NCBI GenBank assembly: GCA_002245135.1
Contig: NGBS01000342.1
Coordinates: 1-33,527 of the forward strand
Direction of reading: 5' to 3'
DNA from: Proteromonas lacertae
Lineage: Eukaryota; Sar; Bigyra; Opalinata; Proteromonadidae
DNA: 33,527 nt
Below, in pieces: positions 26,238-33,527 of this stretch (the first letter of the stretch is position 1; each line of letters starts with the position of its first letter). Position numbers and translations under genes: made by a program. The notes under the pieces are model-generated. The model did no database searches, was not told the DNA's origin, and was given only the letters and a program-made list of their open reading frames with translations.

Positions 26238-26254
26238 AATTAATTAATTAATTA
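26238..26254. terminator. AATTAATTAATTAATTA tract before the integrase stop
   Basis: It lies in the gap of the convergent 25829/integrase pair; the integrase stop codon (26252-26254) is its right end. Confidence 0.45.
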
Positions 26255-27479
26255 CACAATTGTATTATCACCTTTTCTGATTCGAGGTCTTTCCAAAATA
26301 TGTCTGAAATTTGTTTCAGGATCCCTTCTAGCTACTAATTGAAGTTCATAGTGCTTAAACCTATATCGAGACACATCTTCATCCCAATTTCCATTTGTAT
26401 CTCCTAACATATAAGAGTATCTGTTCTTCTTTATAATACGATATATCTTATCTGACCAATAAGTGTTTTTATCCATAGGTCTTCTTCTCTCTTTAAATCG
26501 AACTAAATCTCCTACTTGAAAATGAACTTTTAATCTTTTGTTCATTATTAAAATTGTATTTGATTGATTCCATTAACATTCTGTTTTGTAGTTTAGGACT
26601 ATTGTATACTTCATTAGGTGTAAAATCTCTCAAACTTGATAATGGTTTGTTGTTATAGTCATTCACAGCTTGTTGTACAATATCATTGAAACGTGCTAAC
26701 CACTTTTGATCGATGATTTCTCTTCTGTCCCGTCGATCAATATTAGCTTGAAACTCTGGTCCTTTTATTCCTAAGTCTATCAAGTGTTTATATAATAGTT
26801 TCTTTATTACACTAACAGATTTATCTAATATAGCTTCTATTCTATGTTCATTAGGTGCTTTTTGATAGAATGTTATTCCTTCCTTATCACAGAACTCTTT
26901 AACTACACTAAAACCACTTTCTAAATCAGCTAAAATACTTGCAACACGTCTTTTTGATACTATTTCAGAACCATCTTCATTTGTTTTAAAATACCATGCA
27001 TTAAAAGCTCTCATTATATCTTCAGCTTTATTGCTTGACATTGGTATCACCCATACTTTTCTAGAGTTTATTTCTATTATATATAAATGATATAATTGAG
27101 GTAAGAAAAAGACAATATCTAATTGAAAATAGCCTGGTTTCTTAACAGTTGCAAAAGGTAAATCTTTATTGTATTTGAAATCAACTACTTGACGACCTGG
27201 TTTACGTCTAAGATACTCTCTAACAACATCATAAGGAGGTGGAACTTCATTCTTTCCAATAGCTTCTTGAGTTAATTTAATAAACTGTTTTTCACTTAAA
27301 TAATAATACTATTCATAAAGTCTATCTAAATTCTGTAATGGCGGTGGTGCATTGTTAAAATTGCTCGTAAGGTTTGATTGATTTGTTTGATTAACAAACT
27401 TATATCCTGGTGGTAGTTCTTGAGTTGCATTTGTATTTGACTTAGTGTAAGGCTGATTATAATAAGAATTAGTAAGCAT
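26252..27479 (-). pseudogene. Retroviral-type (DDE) integrase of the Polinton, interrupted
   Basis: Inserts the element into the host chromosome by a DDE transesterase reaction. From the ATG at 27477-27479 there is a disordered head, a TAG at 27309-27311, then a zinc/linker-like region and the catalytic core: first Asp in GYFQLDIVFF, NSRKVWVIPMSSNKAED next to it, second Asp in ILADLESGF, and Glu in NEHRIEAILDKSV. The C-terminal domain is an SH3/chromo-like fold (HFQVGDLVRFKERR, with RYRFKHYELQLV) in a frame shifted by one base near 26535. All three catalytic acids are present. About 410 codons, the usual Polinton size. One stop and one frameshift make this copy defective. Confidence 0.82.
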
Positions 27480-27532
27480 AAGAAGAAAAACACAAAAGTA
27501 AAAGCATACACAAATATATTGAATATATCCAT
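27326..27532 (-). CDS. Possible small membrane protein overlapping the integrase start
   Basis: This 68-codon ORF begins MDIFNIFVYAF and has one strong hydrophobic helix (FTFVFFFLCLLILIIISLTL) followed by a short Gln/His-rich tail. Its first 53 bases lie in the gap between polymerase and integrase; the rest overlaps the integrase 5' end in another frame. Overlap with a gene that is better supported makes the tail doubtful. It could also be the displaced N-terminus of the integrase region. Low confidence. Confidence 0.25.
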   Translation of the reverse strand: MDIFNIFVYAFTFVFFFLCLLILIIISLTLSQIQMQLKNYHQDISLLIKQINQTLRAILTMHHRHYRI

Positions 27533-27538
27533 TTTATT

Positions 27539-27570
27539 CTAATTAATGCTATTTTCATCAATATTAATAA

Positions 27571-27603
<33 letters not shown>

Positions 27604-30600
27604 CGACAATATCTGTAAACATTGGTGGTGGTGGGCGACTTATAGTATAAGGAATTGAAGTTAAAACATTCAAGTAAAATCTCTTTATATCAAAGATTGT
27701 AAAAGCTAACTTTGGTTGTTTAACTGTGTATACTACTTGTTTTGCACTTCTAAAACTGTATTGATTAACATAAACTTTACTTAGTTCTTTACTTTCTAAG
27801 ATATTCTTGTAGTAATCATAGTCACAAGTCTTTATTCTGAAACCTTTAGTTACGCCTTTTGCTCTGCTATCAGACACCTTTAAGTGCGTAAATCCATCCA
27901 CTCTTTGTTTCTCATAAGCATACATCTTTGCTTTCAATCCACAGAATTTAGTTATTGTATATAATTGATCACTTTTGTTCTCTTCCATTTTAAGTAAGTT
28001 CAGTTCACCTGTTCTTTGATAGTTCTGATAACGAATACCTCTATATTTAAGATAATCACAATTAATATTACCAGTATCCATGCAACTTTGTAGACTTAAA
28101 TCATTAGCAATATCTTTGTATATATCATCTGTCCATACCATAAAGATAAAAGAGTCTGTATCTGTCATTAATAAACGCAATCCTTGTTTATACTTTTGAT
28201 ATAGCTGTCCATACCAAAACTTTGCCATAAGATACTTTGATTGGCAAAGAATGGACATTCCAATATAGCTTGGCTTATCTATTGTACACTTGTATTTTTT
28301 AAACTTACACACTCTCAAGTCACAACCATCAATTGAAACAAAACCAGTAAAGTATGGATTGCTAACACATTTGAGGAATTGGTCCTCATTATTAACTAGT
28401 CTACTTCTACATCTATTCTCAGTATTCTCACATGTCTTACCATATGCACTATTCAGGATTAGTTTAAACGTATCAGCTTCTGCATCTCGATGGAACTTCT
28501 TTGCATCTTTTCTTAATAGATGGCATTGCATAACAAATTCATACGCATAATCTGTTTCACAAAAACTAATTACTCTCCATACTTTGGTTACTTTATATCC
28601 TAACTTCACAGCATAGTTTAGATATTGATAATGAACAACATAATGATACTTGTTGGATAAATCACATATTATTCTTGCTGTATTATTCTTCAATACTTCT
28701 TTGCCAGACTTTTTGTTGACAGCTACTAATCCTAATTCTCTGGCTCATTGCTTCTGTGTTGGTGACAAATCTTCATATAATATTATCTTTCTTTCAGGAA
28801 ATAAAGGATACTCTGAAAACTTGCCATTTGTATTATCTGGAGGTTCTATATCAACTTCTAATATATAACCTCTGCTCTCTGGATCCTTCCACAGCTTCTG
28901 ATCTTCTACCATAAATAATCTTTTTAAATCCTCATAAGGTTTTAATTTTGTTATAACATTATCATAAATTAATTAAGGATTTGGTTCCCATTGAAAGTCT
29001 TTATAGGGTAATTTCATTGATGCCATTGTAGAAGGATATAGAGAATTATAATCTACATACATAATATATGTTTCTTGTTTTGGTGGATGAGAAGTATGAT
29101 CTGAAAAGTATGGAGGATCCATGTAATGATTTTTAGCTTCTGCTTTTCTCGTAGATCCAATCATTGAAATTCCACCAATAAGACCTTTTCTCATAAAGTC
29201 ATACTTGTCTTGATCTGATATTAGTTCAATATCCACTTTGGATTTTTTAAGGAATATACTCCAGGCTAAACCAGGACATGATACATGCCAGCATGGATCT
29301 AATGTAAATGTTCTAAATACAACATTCCTAAAGTGATCGAATACACTAGATAATGTAAGAACATCAATTGCTAAATAGAACATATTGTAATCCATCAAGT
29401 TTTTACATTTCAATAGAGTTCAGAGAGCTTGAGATGATTCATAATCATAATCAGATATACCTTCATTCTGTTTTAATTGAGACTTAAAATCTTCTTTTCT
29501 AGGTAATTTATCAGTAAGGTATAACTTTTGAATACTATCTACGTATTCGTAGGGGAAATGACCTTTCTGTAAACCCCACTTAGCTATAAAATCATCTACT
29601 GTCCAGTTTCTCTTTTTTAAACAATCATTTATCTCTTTTGTTTGTGTTACATATTGATAAACTGGTTTAAAGAGTACTTTATGATTAGCATGTGCATCAG
29701 CTTCGACTTTCAATGACTTAACTAATGAATCTAATGATGCTGGCATAAATTGACAACTAACTATAAAGTGTAACTTCATGAACTTGATAAGTAAAAACTT
29801 ATTATCAGTTTTTAACAATACAGATAGTTTTGAATGATATTTCTTCTTTCTTGGTGTTGGTTGTTGTTGTTGTTGTTGTTGTTGTTGTTGAATTAGGTTG
29901 TGAAACAATAATATTACCCATCTCTTCTTCTAATCCAATATCTTCTGCTGTTCTTGGTGATATGTAATGATCTCTACTATGTAACATATAATACAACTCA
30001 TTAAATGCTTCTTCATTTGCTGGATCATTTTCATCAACTATTTCAATTGTATTAATTGGTATTTCTGGTAATGGTAAATCAGAATCAGTATCTTCTTCTG
30101 TTTCTGCATCTTCTTCATCATTATCAACATCAACTGTTTTTGCTTCTTGTTTCTTTTCTTCTTCAATACCTCTATTGTATTCAGCTAATCTATCAGCAAT
30201 TGGTTCAGGTTCAGGTTCAGGTTCATGTATTGGTAATTGTATAATTTCATTATCTTCATCATCATCATCATTATCATTTGGAATAGGAATATTATTATCA
30301 TTGTACCATTTTGCTTCCATTTCTTTATCCAACTTTGATAATCCACGTATTATAAAGTTATTGTCATAGTTTTTATTGTTGTGTGCCAAACATGGTATAG
30401 GCATATATTGTAAACTACAATGCCAATTACAGTTTGAACATAAGGTTGCAATATACTTGCCAGTAAAATGGTCATGGTGCCTTGTACGCCTTCTATTTCT
30501 GTCGTTTTCATTGAAGGGTGTATTGCACCACATACATTTATCGATATTTTTATGAGCTGGAATATAAGTGCTTTCATCTAATGGTTTCAATTCACCACTT

Positions 30601-32306
30601 TTATAATCTTCATACTTCTTCAATACATAATCTTGAATCTCAACAAACTTCTTTACTAGTTGCATCTCCAAATCTTGTGGATCTTGCTGCAATTCCAGTT
30701 TTCCGAAGAATGTTTCTTCGCTGATGATTTCAGGGTACCTGGAACTTAAGTGAATGCACCAATTGCTGAGAATATGTTTTTTAAACGCTCCTTTGGCTCC
30801 AGGTATTACTTCAGAAGGATCTATTGGTACTTGTATAACTTCTGTATCCCAGTATAATACTACAGGAATCATTTGTTGGTATTTGAAATTATGAAACTTG
30901 ATGAAAGTATCTGGAGGTGGAAATTGACGAATGATTCCTTTTTGTAATTGACAATTCTCTTTCTGATGTTGAATTATCATATCAGCTGTTGATAAAGTAC
31001 AGAAACAATACTGGCATCTTGAATAATAATTATGACACCTTTTACCAAAAGGTGATAGGAAGGCTTCTAACTTTGTTATTACCATATAATGATCTTTATA
31101 TATCAATAGGTTCATTCTGGTCTATTGCAAATATATTGATAGTAATATGATTCAGCTGTTCAAACTCATCAATTCTGTCACTATCATTAATTGCATCTAC
31201 TGGAAACCTTAAACTACTTACATCCATTAAATCTACATACTGTTTATATTTCATTGCTCTGTTACGGTGGTCTTTGAACTCTATATAGTGTAAACCAGCT
31301 GCCACGCTAAATAAAAAGCACATATTCTTACATTCTTCACTATATCTTACTAAATTAATAACGCACTTTTCATCAGTATCATCTCTACCTTCTTAATATA
31401 TCTGAACTTTAATTCAGATCTTTCAGTGTTGAAAATTGAACCTAAATCTCTAATCATGGCATTGTTTAACTTTGAACCAATTGTACCTAACTCTTGAGAA
31501 GTTATAATTTCTGGCGCTGTTTCGAATGTTTTGTAACAACTTACTTGTGCATTGGCTGGTTCATCGGATCCTATATAACCTACTCTGAATCTGAAATACA
31601 CTTTTATATAAGAAAATTTCTTCTCATTTATGTAGTTACGTATGGTAACCATAAAATCACTTGATGCATTGCAGATTTGGGTAAACAAATCCTCAGGTTT
31701 CTTTCCATCTTCTTCATTTATAATCTTCTCGTAGGTACGTTCGTAGTCTCTACTACTTCTCTCTACAAGTTGTAACAAACTTACTCTTTCAGGATGTGAC
31801 ATTGTTTTCAACTGATCTGGATGATTATCAACAACATCCAGAGCAATCATTTCTTCCTGTAGCTGCCTTCTTCTTTCAACATCTGTAGTTGATTGAGGAT
31901 GTATTTCAGGAATTGGTCCATCATTAATTGGTGAAAGTGTTGGTGGATCTTCAGGAGGAGGTGTATCTGGTAATAAATCATCTGGGATTTCTGATAATCG
32001 TTGTATTTTTGGAGGTGGAGGAGGTGGTTGATCAATTACAATTGAAGATGTTGTTCTTCTTCTTGGTGTTATGAAACTAGTTTCATTAGTACTTCTAGTA
32101 GTGTTTGATTGTTGTTGTTGTTGCTGCTGCTGCTGCTGAGGTTGTTGTGGATGTTGATTTAATGATCCTACATAATATGGTGGAGGATAGTAATAGGATG
32201 GTGGTGGTGGGATAGCTGGAGTAAAATAAGGGTTCATCCAGGGATTAAAATAACTTTGTGGCAACATTGGAATCTGATTTGCTTGACTATTGCCTTGAAT
32301 AGGCAT
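27539..32306 (-). pseudogene. Protein-primed family B DNA polymerase (pPolB), interrupted
   Basis: Replicates the linear element. About 1,590 codons from the ATG at 32306. The N-terminal 200 residues are disordered (Pro/Gln-rich). Then come the Polinton-type N-terminal domain, a Cys/His segment (CQYCF, HQKENC), exonuclease I (YWDTEVI at 30840-30855), an HNH-like zinc cluster (CMWCN, HHDHFTGKY, CSNCN), exonuclease II (HNNKNYDNNFI), exonuclease III near 29370 (FYLAIDVL), polymerase motif A DYNSLYPS (about 29030-29053), motif B LILNSAYG (near 28453) and motif C TDTDS (28154-28162). The tail has an Asn run. Damage: TGA at 29420-29422, TAA at 28973-28975, TGA at 28745-28747, and frame changes near 31370, 31105 and 29815. 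The first TGA falls where Trp is expected. Confidence 0.9.
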
Positions 32307-32448
32307 AGAAGTACTTGGAGACTTGGTAATACCACGGATTAAACCAAGGAGGATAGCTGGGATACATTAGAACCTATAAAACGAGAAAGATATAAATATA
32401 CCCAATAAAATAACTCCAAATGTATTAATATGATTTGCTAATTGAAAT

Positions 32449-32510
32449 TCCTTGATAATCAAGGAGTTGTAATAATATAGTTAAATTTTTTTCTTTGATT
32501 ATCAAAGAAA
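32449..32510. promoter_or_regulatory. Paired palindromes in the divergent polymerase promoter region
   Basis: TCCTTGAT-A-ATCAAGGA at 32449-32465 and TTTCTTTGAT-T-ATCAAAGAAA at 32490-32510 are two near-perfect palindromes sharing the core TTGAT-N-ATCAA, with centres 43 bp apart. They lie in the 250-bp gap between the polymerase start (-) and the 32563 gene (+). Binding sites for a dimeric regulator or an origin-recognition factor are possible; neither is shown. Confidence 0.5.
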
Positions 32511-32562
32511 TAATTAACTTTACTTTTAATTTATTGTTTTTTTGATTTTTTGCTATATTAAA

Positions 32563-32937
32563 ATGGGTCATTTTGTTTATCAGAGAGATATAACAATGGT
32601 TCAAGAAGAAATACCATTTTGGATCAAAGTTTTTAATAGCATTAGAGAATTAGCATTAAATGGATATACAGAAATTCATTTCTTACATTATTTAGAAGAG
32701 AGTATAGCTAATCTAGCAAAGTTAAAAGCTATACTAGACAAAGATAAGCATTATTATAGTAATCAGTATGCAACGAAAAAAAGATTGGAAATTATCACAT
32801 ATTTAGATAATATTAGAAAAGATGGTAATAGATTTAGGAAAGAATTAATTGATAATAATCAATTATTTATTGATAACAAATTAGATTACGAAGTTAATGG
32901 ATTACTATCTTTATTATGTGATGCTTTACGCAGCTAA
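32563..32937 (+). CDS. Hypothetical helical protein next to the telomere
   Basis: A 124-residue ORF from MGHFVYQRDI (an upstream ATG at 32542 is also in frame). It is mostly helical (WIKVFNSIRELAL, ESIANLAKLKAILDKD, KRLEIITYLDNIRKDGNRF) and ends LLSLLCDALRS. It follows a T-rich leader like other genes of the element and is intact. It is the last gene: the telomere repeat starts 23 bases after its stop codon. No family was recognised. Confidence 0.5.
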   Translation: MGHFVYQRDITMVQEEIPFWIKVFNSIRELALNGYTEIHFLHYLEESIANLAKLKAILDKDKHYYSNQYATKKRLEIITYLDNIRKDGNRFRKELIDNNQLFIDNKLDYEVNGLLSLLCDALRS

Positions 32938-32960
32938 TTGATTGATTATATAATAATTGA

Positions 32961-32978
32961 TTAGGGTTAGGGTTAGGG

Positions 32979-33019
<41 letters not shown>

Positions 33020-33527
33020 GGTTAGGGTTAGGGTTAGGGGGTTAGGGGGTTAGGGTTAGGGTTAGGGTTAGGGTTAGGGTTAGGGTTAGGGTTAGGGTTA
33101 GGGTTAGGGTTAGGGTTAGGGTTAGGGTTAGGGTTAGGGTTAGGGTTAGGGTTAGGGTTAGGGTTAGGGTTAGGGTTAGGGTTAGGGTTAGGGTTAGGGT
33201 TAGGGTTAGGGTTAGGGTTAGGGTTAGGGTTAGGGTTAGGGTTAGGGTTAGGGTTAGGGGGTTAGGGTTAGGGTTAGGGTTAGGGTTAGGGTTAGGGTTA
33301 GGGTTAGGGTTAGGGTTAGGGTTAGGGTTAGGGTTAGGGTTAGGGTTAGGGTTAGGGTTAGGGTTAGGGTTAGGGTTAGGGTTAGGGTTAGGGTTAGGGT
33401 TAGGGTTAGGGTTAGGGTTAGGGTTAGGGTTAGGGTTAGGGTTAGGGTTAGGGTTAGGGTTAGGGTTAGGGTTAGGGTTAGGGTTAGGGTTAGGGTTAGG
33501 GTTAGGGTTAGGGTTAGGGTTAGGGTT
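32961..33527 (+). repeat. Telomere, (TTAGGG)n
   Basis: About 94 units running to the window edge, G-rich strand 5' to 3' toward the end, so a true chromosome terminus facing right. Variant units: one TTTAGGG near 32997-33003, two TTAGGGGG near 33034-33049 and one near 33254-33261. All variants lie in the proximal 300 bp and the distal part is uniform. Confidence 0.97.

Larger units (their letters stand above)
13087..32960. mobile_element. Polinton/Maverick (adintovirus-like) endogenous virus
   Basis: A roughly 20-kb block with the hallmark genes of Polintons: probable major capsid protein, packaging ATPase, adenain-type protease, retroviral-type integrase and protein-primed DNA polymerase B, plus Arg-rich core-like proteins. 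The size matches the usual 15-20 kb or slightly above. Inverted terminal repeats and a 6-bp target duplication were not found. The left edge is inferred from the end of host homology at 13086, and the right edge meets the telomere. Nearly every large gene has one or a few disabling changes, so the copy is probably not functional. Confidence 0.85.

Noticed and set aside
27575-27602. Asn-run microsatellite as an inserted repeat
   Set aside because: It is an ATT/AAT run at the polymerase C-terminus like the Gln, Ser and Thr runs in other ORFs here; low-complexity expansion is a general trait of this DNA.
28290-28868. Plus-strand ORFs opposite the polymerase
   Set aside because: They are antisense shadows of polymerase motifs B and C and their upstream region.
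4276-31115. Reassigned stop codons (TAA/TAG as Gln or TGA as Trp) to explain in-frame stops
   Set aside because: Stops of all three kinds also end intact genes, they replace different residues (Gly in the RNR, probable Trp in the polymerase), and long genes such as the ATPase have none. Nonsense mutation explains the data better.
1-33527. CRISPR arrays, tRNA or rRNA genes
   Set aside because: No regularly spaced repeats with unique spacers and no tRNA or rRNA signatures were seen; the only long tandem array is the telomere.

Overview
The window is the end of a eukaryotic chromosome. The last 567 bases are a (TTAGGG)n telomere with its G-rich strand running to the right-hand edge, so everything to the left is subtelomeric. 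The host cannot be named from sequence alone. It is AT-rich, has a spliceosomal intron with GTAAGT/CAG borders, carries hAT-type transposons, and keeps a fragment of a HYDIN-like axonemal gene, which points to a lineage with motile cilia or flagella (a protist, a zoosporic fungus or an AT-rich animal). No bacterial operons, rRNA, tRNA or CRISPR were seen.

Layout. (1) 1-305: a hAT transposase relic. (2) About 306-7848: a 7.45-kb element, visibly richer in GC than the rest, bounded by roughly 350-bp terminal inverted repeats (TIRs) plus a direct repeat. It carries a broken adenosylcobalamin-dependent (class II) ribonucleotide reductase, a broken HAD-type phosphatase, two related small Cys-rich proteins, a two-helix membrane protein and several unknown ORFs. 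No transposase was recognised. (3) 7849-11666: a 3.8-kb TIR transposon with a 5-bp target duplication, inserted into the right flank of element 2. It is a mosaic of a cysteine protease fragment, a hAT transposase tail and a HYDIN gene fragment with intron. (4) 11667-13086: a third partial TIR of element 2, an FkbM-like methyltransferase fragment, and an inverted second copy of the HYDIN intron. (5) 13087-32960: a nearly complete Polinton/Maverick (adintovirus-like) endogenous virus. (6) 32961-33527: telomere.

The Polinton carries the diagnostic set: a probable double jelly-roll major capsid protein, an A32/FtsK-type packaging ATPase, an adenain-type protease, two small Arg-rich virion core-like proteins, a retroviral-type integrase and a protein-primed family B DNA polymerase, with about a dozen lineage-specific ORFs. 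Capsid, packaging, core and protease genes lie mostly on the + strand. Integrase, polymerase and several accessory genes lie on the - strand. Gene ends tend to carry a self-complementary TTAATTAATTAA tract, and many starts follow a T-rich leader.

Most of the long genes are broken by one or a few in-frame stops or single-base shifts, several of them at homopolymers, and one gene is split by a hAT element with a perfect 8-bp target duplication. The copy therefore looks recently inactivated, although assembly error at homopolymers cannot be excluded. No terminal inverted repeat was found for it: the right side passes into telomere 23 bases after the last stop codon, which suggests a broken end healed by telomere addition.

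Most novel for follow-up: the RNR/HAD element of tandem-unit architecture; the gene-end palindromes and the paired palindromes at the polymerase promoter; the hairpin at the structural-ORF/protease junction; and the transposon that captured a HYDIN fragment.
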